Part shown: piece by piece, positions 1 through 8,210 of the stretch
How positions within the stretch are numbered: position 1 is the first letter of the stretch
Layout: each line of letters starts with the position of its first letter
NCBI GenBank assembly: GCA_965262235.1
Contig: OZ253504.1
Span: forward strand, 1,922,001-1,986,000
Reading direction: 5' to 3'
Length of the DNA: 64,000 nt
Source of the DNA: CATQGW01 sp965262235
GTDB lineage: Bacteria > Chloroflexota > Dehalococcoidia > Bin125
Made by a program: the position numbers and the translations under genes
Notes under the pieces: generated by a model
Seen by the model: only the letters and a program-made list of their open reading frames with translations
What the model was told of the DNA's origin: nothing
The model's database searches: none

Positions 1-264
1 CTCGAGCGTGTGCTGCCCGCCGAACTCGGCGCGAGGCTTGATCGCGCTAGCTGGTCCGAGCCACCGATCTTCAGCCTGATTCAGAGCCGCGGCGAGATCG
101 AGAGCACCGAGATGTTCCGCGTCTTCAACATGGGCGTGGGAATGATCGTGGTCGTGGCGGCCGACGACGCGGCAGCGCTTTGCGCTGCGCTCGACGGAGC
201 GGAGCGCATCGGCGAGGTGACTGTCTGGCAGGCCGGAGCGCGGGTGCACGTTGATGGTCTCTGA
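1..264 (+). CDS. purM: Phosphoribosylformylglycinamidine cyclo-ligase, C-terminal end (partial)
   Basis: This is the 3' end of a gene that begins before the window; 87 codons are visible and the frame is open from base 1. The family (AIR synthase) closes formylglycinamidine ribonucleotide to aminoimidazole ribonucleotide in cytosolic purine synthesis. The visible part carries the typical PurM C-terminus: LERVLPAEL, then an IFSLIQSRG segment and the diagnostic EMFRVFNMGVGM stretch near residues 37-48, ending in a short strand that closes the domain. purQ and purL lie 7 kb downstream on the same strand, so three de novo purine genes cluster here, interrupted by the cytochrome operon. The identification is firm; the N-terminal half cannot be assessed. 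Confidence 0.93.
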   Translation, partial: LERVLPAELGARLDRASWSEPPIFSLIQSRGEIESTEMFRVFNMGVGMIVVVAADDAAALCAALDGAERIGEVTVWQAGARVHVDGL

Positions 265-277
265 GCAGCCGAGACGC

Positions 278-306
278 TTGACCGTCCAATGGGGCGAGCG
301 TACATT
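278..306 (+). promoter_or_regulatory. Candidate sigma70-type promoter upstream of the cytochrome bc operon
   Basis: TTGACC (278-283) and TACATT (301-306) are separated by exactly 17 bases, in the 185-base gap between purM and the first small membrane ORF. The -35 matches the bacterial consensus at five of six positions and the -10 at four of six. It is placed to drive the cytochrome operon. No experimental support is visible. Confidence 0.45.
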
Positions 307-449
307 CCGCTTGCGCCGGATTGCACGCTGTCATGGTGCGTGACGATGGTGCACGATCATGGCGCGCTGCTGGTTGCCTGTGAGCGCTGCGGCTGCGACC
401 GTATGAATCGAGCGAGGCCCGTGACGGGCGCGATGGAACAGGATGGACC

Positions 450-581
450 GTGGGCTTGATCGAATTCGCCCTCGTGACGATCCCCTTTCGCTCGGAGATC
501 ATGGAGCTGCCGTTGGTGGCGCTGACGATGCTGTTCTGCTTTGCCGCGCTCGTCGTGCTCGGCCGCTGGTGGGAGCGCTAA
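450..581 (+). CDS. Small single-pass membrane protein upstream of cytochrome b
   Basis: A 43-residue reading frame starts at GTG 450 and stops 6 bases before the cytochrome b start. The peptide begins VGLIEFALVTIPF and ends in one strongly hydrophobic helix (LPLVALTMLFCFAALVVLG) closed by RWWER, so it should be a single-pass membrane protein with a positively charged end. Tiny single-helix subunits are known in b6f and bc complexes, which makes a structural role in the adjacent complex possible, but I recognise no family. The start is uncertain because no clear ribosome binding site precedes GTG 450. Confidence 0.45.
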   Translation: MGLIEFALVTIPFRSEIMELPLVALTMLFCFAALVVLGRWWER

Positions 582-587
582 TCCACC

Positions 588-1343
<756 letters not shown>

Positions 1344-1361
1344 CGGGCGGGGGAGGCAAGC

Positions 1362-2261
1362 ATGGTCAGTCGTGCCGCCGCCGCCGTGCGCACCCGACCG
1401 CGCCGCGAGCGCGAGTCGGAAGTGCTCGTCTGGCCGGACCTGGTCTTCATCGAGTTCATCTCGGCCGTGCTCTTCTCGATCGCGCTGCTGGTGCTCTCGG
1501 CGATGGTCAACGCGCCGCTGCTCAACCGCGCGGACCCCGACACCACGCCGAATCCCTCCAAGGCGCCGTGGTACTTCCTCAACCTGCAGGAGCTGCTGCT
1601 GCACATGGAGCCGGCCTGGGCGGGGGTGATCGTGCCGACGATCGCGCTGGTACTGATCGCCGCGATCCCCTACTGGGACCGCGACAGTGACGGCCAGGGT
1701 GTCTGGTTCGGGACCCGCTTCGCCGGCCGCCTCGCGATCTTCGGCTTCACCGCCGCGGTCATGCTCACCAGCCTGCTGATCATCTACGACGGTTCGCTGC
1801 ACGTGATCTGGACCGAGAACATCATCCGCGGCACCGGGATCAACAGTGATTTCATGTGGCCTGTGTGGCTCGACTGGTTCCGCAACCTGCGTGGGCTCGA
1901 CACCAGCATCCCCTGGGAGTCGCTGGGCTTCAGCATCGGCGGGTTCACGGTGCTCGAGGATTGGCGGGCGATTCCACTGGGGATCCCCGGCACCACTACA
2001 GATCCGTGGCTGCTCAATCTGAACTTCCCGTCGTTCCTTTCGCAGCAGCTTGTGCCTGTCGCGACGATGGTCGGCCTGCCGGTGATGTTCGTGCTGTTCT
2101 GCAAGATGCTCGGCTGGGTTCACACCCGCCGCGACATCGCGCTGCTGATCTTCAGCGCCTTCATCGGTGTCTACCTGACGACCACTATCGTCGGCACGGC
2201 GTTCCGTGGCCAGGGTCAGGATTTGCGTCCGCCCTGGGACATTGTGGTGCTGGAGGAGTAG
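1362..2261 (+). CDS. Cytochrome b, C-terminal (subunit IV-like) half
   Basis: This 299-residue protein corresponds to the C-terminal domain of cytochrome b (b6f subunit IV). The quinol-site region reads PSKAPWYFLNLQELLLHMEP (about residues 65-84); the PWYF motif stands where bc1 complexes have PEWY. Several transmembrane helices follow, including a C-terminal pair absent from the minimal subunit IV, so the protein is longer than chloroplast PetD (about 160 residues). The N-terminal 25 residues are basic and cytoplasmic. It lies between the haem-carrying half and the Rieske gene. A 15-codon reading frame (2266-2313) just downstream overlaps the Rieske start and may only couple translation. Confidence 0.9.
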   Translation: MVSRAAAAVRTRPRRERESEVLVWPDLVFIEFISAVLFSIALLVLSAMVNAPLLNRADPDTTPNPSKAPWYFLNLQELLLHMEPAWAGVIVPTIALVLIAAIPYWDRDSDGQGVWFGTRFAGRLAIFGFTAAVMLTSLLIIYDGSLHVIWTENIIRGTGINSDFMWPVWLDWFRNLRGLDTSIPWESLGFSIGGFTVLEDWRAIPLGIPGTTTDPWLLNLNFPSFLSQQLVPVATMVGLPVMFVLFCKMLGWVHTRRDIALLIFSAFIGVYLTTTIVGTAFRGQGQDLRPPWDIVVLEE

Positions 2262-2296
2262 ACGAATGTTGTTCGATCTACTGACATTGGGGATGA

Positions 2297-3031
2297 GTGT
2301 GCGCCGTGTCTGAGCGTCGCCAACCGACCAGCGAGGGTGGACGGCAGCAGCGTCTGCCGGCGGCGGCCGAGCCTTCCGGTAGCTCGCGCCCCGCGCGCGC
2401 GCCGCACCTCGAACCCGGAGCGCGCCGCGGCGTCGTCGCCGACCAACAGGGTGAGCGCGCGATCGTCACCCGCGCCCAGCGCCGCCGCGCGCGGGCCGGC
2501 CAGGTCACTCGCCGCCAGCTGCTGCGCGTCAGCTTCTGGGGCTTCTTCATGTTCGGCCTGACCGGCGGGCTCGGCGCATTCCTGGCCAACTTCTGGCCGC
2601 GCAACGTCACCGGCTTCGGCGGCAAAATCTCGGTCGCCGCAACCGTCGTCCCCGAGGGCGGCGACGATCCGGAGCCGGTGCAAATCGGCAAGTTCTATCT
2701 CTCGCATCTTAACGCAGGCGCGGGCACGCACGGCGGGTTCGGCGAAGAGGGCGATCAAGGTCTACTGGCCTTGTGGTGGAAGTGTCCGCACCTCGGCTGC
2801 ACCATTCCCTGGCGCTCCGATTTCCCGTTCGAGGGCGTTTCCGGCTGGTTCCGCTGCCCGTGCCACGGCTCCACCTATACCAGCGGGGGCATCCGCGTCT
2901 TCGGACCGGCCCCGCGACCGATGGACACGATGGAGATCACCATTAATCCCGACGGTTCGCTAACCGTCGACAGTGGCAAAGTCACCAAGGGCGGGCAGGA
3001 CAACCCCCGTCGCACGATCCCCTACGCATAG
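2297..3031 (+). CDS. Rieske [2Fe-2S] protein of the cytochrome bc complex
   Basis: This 244-residue protein has a basic, low-complexity N-terminus, a twin-arginine-like segment (TRRQLLRVSFWGFF, residues 71-84) with one membrane anchor, and a C-terminal Rieske domain. Box I is CPHLGC (C163, H165, C168) and box II is CPCHGS (C187, C189, H190); by analogy with bc1, C163/H165/C187/H190 bind the 2Fe-2S cluster and C168-C189 form the disulfide. The FGPAPRPMD strand after box II is typical. It passes electrons from quinol to the cytochrome c gene that follows 18 bases later. The GTG at 2297 is preceded by GGGGATGA; GTG 2306 is an alternative. Confidence 0.93.
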   Translation: MCAVSERRQPTSEGGRQQRLPAAAEPSGSSRPARAPHLEPGARRGVVADQQGERAIVTRAQRRRARAGQVTRRQLLRVSFWGFFMFGLTGGLGAFLANFWPRNVTGFGGKISVAATVVPEGGDDPEPVQIGKFYLSHLNAGAGTHGGFGEEGDQGLLALWWKCPHLGCTIPWRSDFPFEGVSGWFRCPCHGSTYTSGGIRVFGPAPRPMDTMEITINPDGSLTVDSGKVTKGGQDNPRRTIPYA

Positions 3032-3049
3032 CGCAGTGGACGGACAACG

Positions 3050-4156
3050 ATGAGCGGCCAGAACACCGAGAAGCAAATCCTTGCGATGGTCATCCTGCTG
3101 GTGATTTCGGTCGCCTCGCTGGGTGCCTATGTGTGGTTCGACAACGGTCGTCGCACCGAAGCGACGAGCGAAGTCTTCGAGCGTGACTCCGAACGCGGCG
3201 CGCACCTCTTCGCGACCAACTGTCGCGTCTGCCACGGCAACGACGGCGCGGGGCGCGAGAGCAACTCCAGCCTCGTCGGCGTTGCGCTCAACAAGCCTTC
3301 CAACACCTTCGCCTGGCGCACCGAGAACGCCGGCCAGCTCGCGATCCTGCAGAACAGATACCGCTTCACCATCGCCTGCGGCCGCAACGGCACCCCGATG
3401 CCGCCGTGGTCGCTCGATCAGGGCGGCTCGCTCGACACGTTCAAGATCGAGAACCTCGTCACCATGATCACGACCAACGCCGGTGATGCGTGGCATCTCG
3501 CCAACGAAGTGGCGATCGAAGAGGATGAGACGGCCATCGGCAATCTGGAGATCGCGCTCGGCAGCGCCGAGGACCTGCTCGAGGTTGGCGGCTGGTCTGA
3601 CAATCTCGAAGCGGCCGAGGCCGCGGTAGCCGCCGCCGAAGCCGACGACGCGCAGCTCGCTCGCCTCCGCGACGCCGTCGCGCAGGCCGACGCCAACATC
3701 GACGCTCTGAGCGAGGCCGGCGCGGACGCCGACGAGATCGCCGCCGCGGAGGCCGACCTCGGCGCCGCGAACAGCGCGCTGGCTGACTTCGAAAAGCCGT
3801 ACACCCGCCTCGTGCTCGCCTTCATCAAGGTCGCGACGGCCGATTCCGACGACGACAGCGATCCGATCGCCGAGGCGCAGGGGCGCTTCAGCGAGGCCAG
3901 CTCGATCGCTCGCGGCGTTGCCGAACAGCGGGCCTGGCTCAAGGTCGTCACCGATCTCGAGATCGCGCAGTCGGACCTGGACGAGGCCGAAGAACGCTTC
4001 GCCGTCGGCTTGCCGATCGCCCTGGCGCCGGCGCAGGTCACATCCGAGACGTGCGGTCAGGTGCACAGCTTCGGCACGATCGAGGAATTGATCGCCGCCG
4101 CCGAGGGTGAGGAGCTGGGCGGGTGGCTCGCATCGCGCGGCTCCGACGACGGCTAG
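3050..4156 (+). CDS. Membrane-anchored monohaem cytochrome c with a long acidic coiled-coil domain
   Basis: This 368-residue protein has one N-terminal transmembrane anchor (residues 10-30), a class I cytochrome c domain and an unusual C-terminal part. CRVCH (C58, C61, H62) attaches the haem and GTPMPPW gives the likely axial Met117. From about residue 150 to 340 the sequence is Ala/Glu/Asp-rich with heptad-like periodicity, so a long coiled coil is predicted, followed by a short tail with one cysteine (SETCGQVHSF). Ordinary bc-complex cytochromes c are 100-200 residues and lack this segment. It is the last gene of the cytochrome operon and should take electrons from the Rieske protein outside the membrane. 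What the coiled coil binds is unknown. Confidence 0.85.
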   Translation: MSGQNTEKQILAMVILLVISVASLGAYVWFDNGRRTEATSEVFERDSERGAHLFATNCRVCHGNDGAGRESNSSLVGVALNKPSNTFAWRTENAGQLAILQNRYRFTIACGRNGTPMPPWSLDQGGSLDTFKIENLVTMITTNAGDAWHLANEVAIEEDETAIGNLEIALGSAEDLLEVGGWSDNLEAAEAAVAAAEADDAQLARLRDAVAQADANIDALSEAGADADEIAAAEADLGAANSALADFEKPYTRLVLAFIKVATADSDDDSDPIAEAQGRFSEASSIARGVAEQRAWLKVVTDLEIAQSDLDEAEERFAVGLPIALAPAQVTSETCGQVHSFGTIEELIAAAEGEELGGWLASRGSDDG

Positions 4157-4222
4157 GACACGCCGGACAGCACGGCGCGCTAACGTAGACCTTCGGCATT
4201 GTGCCGACCCAGGAGGACATTG

Positions 4223-4345
4223 ATGGCAGCAGCCCAGACCGGTAAGCGCTACGTGTGCACCAGCTGCGGGGCGGAGTTCATCGTCACACGTGGCGGTGAG
4301 GCCGAGCTCAAGTGCGGCGGCAATGCGCTCGAACAGAAGAAGTAA
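4223..4345 (+). CDS. Tiny desulforedoxin-like metal-binding protein
   Basis: A 40-residue protein begins at ATG 4223, six bases after a strong ribosome site (AGGAGGA, 4211-4217). After GKRY it reads CTSCG, a spacer with GGEAELK, and then CGG. The pattern YxCxxCGxxxxV...GG..LxC matches the desulforedoxin / desulfoferrodoxin N-terminal fold, which binds Fe(SCys)4, but the last position is Cys-Gly instead of the usual Cys-Cys, so only three cysteines are present. A metal site would need another ligand or dimer sharing. It may be a redox or metal-sensing protein; its partner is unknown. A diverged paralogue follows 53 bases downstream. Confidence 0.75.
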   Translation: MAAAQTGKRYVCTSCGAEFIVTRGGEAELKCGGNALEQKK

Positions 4346-4398
4346 CCAGCGCCCCCACCAGCCAGCCAACCAGCCAGCCCAGCGCAGGAGGCAGCACG

Positions 4399-4542
4399 AT
4401 GGCAGTGCAACTCGGTAAGCGATACAAGGACGAGACGACCGGCATTGAGGTGCTCTGCATCAAGCCGGGCGAGTGCGAGCTCAAGGCGGACGACCGCGAG
4501 ATGGAGCTGATGCAGCCGAAGGTCCTGCCCTCGGCCGACTGA
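4399..4542 (+). CDS. Cysteine-depleted paralogue of the desulforedoxin-like protein
   Basis: This is a 47-residue protein with AGGAGG ahead of ATG 4399. It aligns along its length with its neighbour: both have GKRY near the start, then TG.E or CGAE, a KPGE.ELK or GGEAELK turn, and a Lys-rich end. The metal-binding CxxC is replaced by non-cysteine residues; two cysteines remain but not in the motif positions. The fold is probably kept without the iron, as in structural or regulatory paralogues. It is followed by the YqeY gene. A longer in-frame start at 4312 would overlap the preceding gene and lacks this ribosome site. Confidence 0.7.
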   Translation: MAVQLGKRYKDETTGIEVLCIKPGECELKADDREMELMQPKVLPSAD

Positions 4543-4565
4543 CCAGGCGCGGACCGGATCGCGAG

Positions 4566-5048
4566 ATGGCGCAAACTGGCGCGACGGGCGGAGCTGCAAG
4601 TCTGCGTGAGCGGCTGCGTGAGGACCTCAAGGTCGCCATGCGTGCGCGCGATGTCGTGCGCCGCGACACGATCCGGCTGGTCCAAGCGGCGATCAAGAAC
4701 GTCGAGATTGAGCGACGCGGCGCCGAGCTCTCCGACGCTGATGTCCTCGCGGTCATGCAACGCCAGGTCAAGCAGCGGCACGAGAGCATCACTCAGTACG
4801 AACAGGTCAACCGCAGCGACCTGGCCGATGTCGAGCGCGCCGAGCTGGCGGTGATCGAGGCATACCTCCCGCAGCAGATGTCACGCGAGGAGATCGTTGT
4901 GAGCGCCAAGGCGATGATCGAGCGGCTGGGCGCCCGCGGCCCCTCCGACCGCGGCAGGGTGATGGGCGGGCTGATGGGGCAGCTGCGCGGCAAGGCCGAT
5001 GGCGCAACGGTGAACGCCGTCGTCAGCGAGCTGCTCGCAGAGATGTGA
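4566..5048 (+). CDS. GatB/YqeY domain-containing protein
   Basis: This 160-residue cytosolic protein of the YqeY family is related to the C-terminal tail domain of the amidotransferase subunit GatB, which contacts tRNA. Recognisable parts are LRERLREDLKVAMRARD at the start, TIRLVQAAIKNVEIE, and the QVKQRHESITQYE helix; the second half has EAYLPQQMSREEI and the glycine-rich RVMGGLMGQLRGKADG turn. Length is near the family norm of about 150. The ATG at 4566 is chosen because upstream in-frame codons run back through the preceding small gene. The role of stand-alone YqeY proteins is not settled. Confidence 0.88.
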   Translation: MAQTGATGGAASLRERLREDLKVAMRARDVVRRDTIRLVQAAIKNVEIERRGAELSDADVLAVMQRQVKQRHESITQYEQVNRSDLADVERAELAVIEAYLPQQMSREEIVVSAKAMIERLGARGPSDRGRVMGGLMGQLRGKADGATVNAVVSELLAEM

Positions 5049-5130
5049 AGTTCCCGCCTCGATGACCGCTGCGCACCGATGCTGAGGTGTTGAAGGCTCA
5101 GAGGAGCCGGCGATCTCGGGCGTAGACATA

Positions 5131-5161
5131 TTGCGGCGCGATATGGATCACTCTGTATGAT
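5131..5161 (+). promoter_or_regulatory. Possible promoter for the 7TM-HD gene
   Basis: TATGAT (5156-5161) matches five of six bases of a -10 element and lies 38 bases before the start of the HD gene. TTGCGG (5131-5136) is a possible -35, but the 19-base spacer is longer than ideal. The 151-base gap holds no other recognisable site. Confidence 0.3.
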
Positions 5162-5199
5162 CGATCTACCATCTCGAGCAGGCTCGTCGTTGGAAACTG

Positions 5200-7428
5200 A
5201 TGCCCCGAGAGCACTACTTCACACCCCTTCGAGTCGGTGTCTTCTGCATCGCTGTAGCGATCGGGATCGTGCTGGCGCTGACCCCGATTCAGGGCGCCGA
5301 GCGATTCCCCGAACTCGGTGAGGTCGCCGAGCGAACGGTCGTCGCGCCCGCCGACTTGAGCTTCGCCAGCGCGCATCTCACCGAGCTGGAGCGTGAGGCC
5401 GCGCGCGAGGCCGTCCAGCCGCGCTTCATGTATGACCCCGACATTCAGCCTGCGCAGCTCGCGGCGCTGCGCCGCTATCTGGACGAGGTCAGCGCCGCGC
5501 GGCTACGGCTACTCACGCCGTCTCCCGCCGCGGACGACAGCGAGGACGCCAGTGCGGACGCCAACGGGGCCGGCGCGAGCGCTCGCGAAGTGCGGTTCAT
5601 CGACAGCCGGATCAGCGAACGCTCCCACGAGGCGCTGCTGAACTTGTCGAACTCGCAGTTCTTTCGCGTGGAGCGTGAAGCGATCGGGGTGCTGGGCGCC
5701 ATCCTGGAGCGCCGGATCAACGAGGACCAACTAGAGAGCACGCAGCTCGAGGTCGCCGCCCAGCTCGACCCCGACACGTCCGTCTTCCAGGCGGCGCTGG
5801 TTGAGGAACTCGTCGCCGCCTACCTGCGCGCCACGCTCGTACCCGATCCCGCAGCCACCGCGACAGCCCGCGATGCCACGGCTCAGGCAGTGGCGGGAGT
5901 CGCGCAGACGTACGTCGAGGGTGCGGTGATCGTGGCCGGCGGCGCAACCATCGACGAGGTCACGGCGGAGGCGCTCAGCCAGCTCACGCCCGCCGGCGCG
6001 CGCGTCCGGCTGGAGCCGCTCGTGGCGATGGCGCTGCTCGGCGTCGGGGCCTCCGTCGCCTGCGGGTTCTTTCTGCTGGTCGCCCGCCCCGCCGGCGCCG
6101 CCAGCGACCGGCGCATGCTCCTGCTCGGCCTCCTGATCGTCGCCGCGGTAATCGCCGGGCGCGGCTGGTTCGAGTTCACGCTGCCCGACTATCGCCCTCA
6201 GTCTCTTGACCTGATGGTCCCGATCGCCGCTGGGCCGCTGCTGATCGCCGCCCTGCTCAGCGTGCCGCTGGGCGCCATGTCCGGCGTCCTGATCGCCTTG
6301 CTGCTGGGCGTGGCGGCGGTGGTGCTGCCCGACTACCGCGACGCCGCGCCGACGGGCGCGCAGGCGCTCCGTCCGGCGGCCGTGTTCCTGATCGTCTCGC
6401 TCACCGCCGTCGCGGCGTCCACGCGCGCGCAGGCGCTCTCGCAGTTCGGCCTCACCGGGATCGCCGCCGGCGCGGCGGCGTTCGTCACCGGCGTTGCGTT
6501 CTGGCTGCTCGATGGGTCCCGCGAGACGATTCAGCTCGCCTGGCTGGGGCTGGCCGCGGTCGCGATCGCGGTCGGCACCGCCGTGATCACGATCGGCGCG
6601 TTCTCGCTGCTCGGCGCGCTGTTCGGGATCACCACGCGGATGCAGCTGCTCGAGCTCGCCCAACTACAGCGACCGTTGCTCCGACGCCTCCAGGAGGAAG
6701 CGCCCGGCACGTTCCACCATTCGCTGCTGGTGGCCACCCTGGGCGAGCGCGCGGCGACGCAGATCGGGGCGAATTCCCTGATGGTGCGCGTTGGCGCGTA
6801 CTACCACGACATCGGCAAGCTGCATTCGCCGGGGATGTTCATCGAAAACCAGGCCGAGGGGCCGAACCCGCACGAGCAGCTGCCGCCGCGCGAGAGCGCC
6901 CGCGTGATCATCGAGCATGTGATCCACGGCGATGTGCTGGCCAGGGCCGCCCGCTTGCCCGATCGGATCCGCGCGTTCGTGACCGAGCATCACGGCACGC
7001 GCCGGGTGACCTATTTCTACCGCAAGGCAGCCCTCGCCGACCCGCGGGTCGGGCCGGCCGACTTCACATATGCCGGACCCGCGCCACAGACCCGCGAGAC
7101 GGCGATCGTGATGCTCGCCGACTCGTGTGAGGCGGTCGTCCGCGCCAGCCCCGAGCACGACGACGAGACCATCGGCCTGCTGATCGACAGCGTGATCGAC
7201 GAGCGCCTGCGCGAGCGCCAGCTGATGGACTGCGACATAACGATGCGCGACCTGCAGGCCGTCGGCGAGTCCTTCAAATCGACGCTGCGCGGCGTCTACC
7301 ACGCGCGCATCGAGTATCCCGAGCCATCGGACGCCGAGCGTGCAGAAGCCGAGATGCGCGCGGCGGGCGCAGCCGTCGCCGTCGGCAGCGTCGGCCAGGC
7401 TGGCGGCCGGAGCGGCCCGCCGCCGTGA
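5200..7428 (+). CDS. 7TM-HD family membrane phosphodiesterase (PgpH-like)
   Basis: This 742-residue membrane protein has the PgpH / 7TMR-HD layout: one N-terminal membrane helix (about 12-30), a large extracytoplasmic 7TMR-HDED-type domain (about 45-270), a block of seven membrane helices (about 280-480) and a cytoplasmic HD phosphohydrolase domain from about residue 500. The HD domain shows GTFHHSLLVATLGE, AYYHDIGKLHSP (the His-Asp metal pair near 533-534), VIHGDVLA and VTEHHGT. PgpH proteins in Firmicutes hydrolyse the second messenger c-di-AMP; the same activity is inferred here, not shown. No diadenylate cyclase is in the window. The extracytoplasmic domain carries an acidic Ala-rich insert near residues 105-125. 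Confidence 0.9.
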   Translation: MPREHYFTPLRVGVFCIAVAIGIVLALTPIQGAERFPELGEVAERTVVAPADLSFASAHLTELEREAAREAVQPRFMYDPDIQPAQLAALRRYLDEVSAARLRLLTPSPAADDSEDASADANGAGASAREVRFIDSRISERSHEALLNLSNSQFFRVEREAIGVLGAILERRINEDQLESTQLEVAAQLDPDTSVFQAALVEELVAAYLRATLVPDPAATATARDATAQAVAGVAQTYVEGAVIVAGGATIDEVTAEALSQLTPAGARVRLEPLVAMALLGVGASVACGFFLLVARPAGAASDRRMLLLGLLIVAAVIAGRGWFEFTLPDYRPQSLDLMVPIAAGPLLIAALLSVPLGAMSGVLIALLLGVAAVVLPDYRDAAPTGAQALRPAAVFLIVSLTAVAASTRAQALSQFGLTGIAAGAAAFVTGVAFWLLDGSRETIQLAWLGLAAVAIAVGTAVITIGAFSLLGALFGITTRMQLLELAQLQRPLLRRLQEEAPGTFHHSLLVATLGERAATQIGANSLMVRVGAYYHDIGKLHSPGMFIENQAEGPNPHEQLPPRESARVIIEHVIHGDVLARAARLPDRIRAFVTEHHGTRRVTYFYRKAALADPRVGPADFTYAGPAPQTRETAIVMLADSCEAVVRASPEHDDETIGLLIDSVIDERLRERQLMDCDITMRDLQAVGESFKSTLRGVYHARIEYPEPSDAERAEAEMRAAGAAVAVGSVGQAGGRSGPPP

Positions 7429-7521
7429 TAAGCCCGAGCGCCGCGTTGACAGCAGCGGCAAACGCGACTCGGCGATAGCATCGAAATCGCCCCCCCAATC
7501 GGTCGATCGTCGGAGTTCACT

Positions 7522-8208
7522 GTGCGCTTTGCGGTCGTCGCCTTCCCCGGCACCTGGAGCGAGCACGATTGCATCCACGCCCTGCGCGATCTCGGCCAGC
7601 AGGCCGAACGCGTCTGGCATCGCGAGTCCGACCTCGACGGCTTCGACGGCGTGATTCTGCCCGGCGGCTTCTCCTACGGCGACCACCTGCGCTGCGGCGC
7701 GATCGCCCGCTTCTCGCCGGTCATGGAGGCGGTGCGGCGGTTCGCCGACCAGGGCCGCCCCGTCTTCGGCTCCTGCAACGGCTTCCAGATTCTCTGCGAG
7801 GCCGGCCTGCTGCCCGGTGCATTGCTGCGCAACGCCTCACTCCAGTTCCGCTGCCAGCCCCAGCACGTCCGCGTTGAGCGCGCCGACACGGGTTTCACGG
7901 CGGCGTGCGAGCGCGGCCAGGTGCTGCAGTTGCCGATCTCGCACGGCGAGGGCAATTACCACGCCGGCGCCGATCTGCTGCGCGAGCTCGAAGAGACCGG
8001 CCGCATCGTGTTCCGTTACTGCGACGAGCAGGGTCTGCTCGGCGGTGACGCCAATCCCAACGGCTCCGCTCACGACATCGCCGGGGTGATCAACCCGGCC
8101 GGCAACGTGCTGGGCATGATGCCCCACCCCGAGCGCGTTTCAGACCCGCTGCTGGGCGGCGACGACGGCAATCTGCTGTGGCGCTCAATCATCGAGCGCT
8201 GGGGCTGA
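7522..8208 (+). CDS. purQ: Phosphoribosylformylglycinamidine synthase, glutaminase subunit
   Basis: This 228-residue class I glutamine amidotransferase hydrolyses glutamine and passes ammonia to PurL to make formylglycinamidine ribonucleotide. The nucleophile elbow is FGSCNGFQILCEAG (catalytic Cys near residue 86), the oxyanion region is LPGGFSYGDHLR near residue 50, and the His-Glu pair lies in MMPHPERV near residue 200. It starts at GTG 7522, where the protein begins VRFAVVAFPGTWSEHD as expected. purL begins 2 bases after its stop, so the two subunits are translationally coupled. The usual small partner PurS is not adjacent. Confidence 0.95.
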   Translation: MRFAVVAFPGTWSEHDCIHALRDLGQQAERVWHRESDLDGFDGVILPGGFSYGDHLRCGAIARFSPVMEAVRRFADQGRPVFGSCNGFQILCEAGLLPGALLRNASLQFRCQPQHVRVERADTGFTAACERGQVLQLPISHGEGNYHAGADLLRELEETGRIVFRYCDEQGLLGGDANPNGSAHDIAGVINPAGNVLGMMPHPERVSDPLLGGDDGNLLWRSIIERWG

Positions 8209-8210
8209 GC

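Noticed and set aside
2960..4369. 469-codon minus-strand frame
   Set aside because: Antisense of the cytochrome c gene; its Arg/Gly/Ala composition is an artefact of the complementary strand.
7446..7451. TTGACA as a -35 for purQ
   Set aside because: A perfect hexamer, but the only -10-like sequence (TAGCAT) is 24 bases away, too far for a standard promoter.
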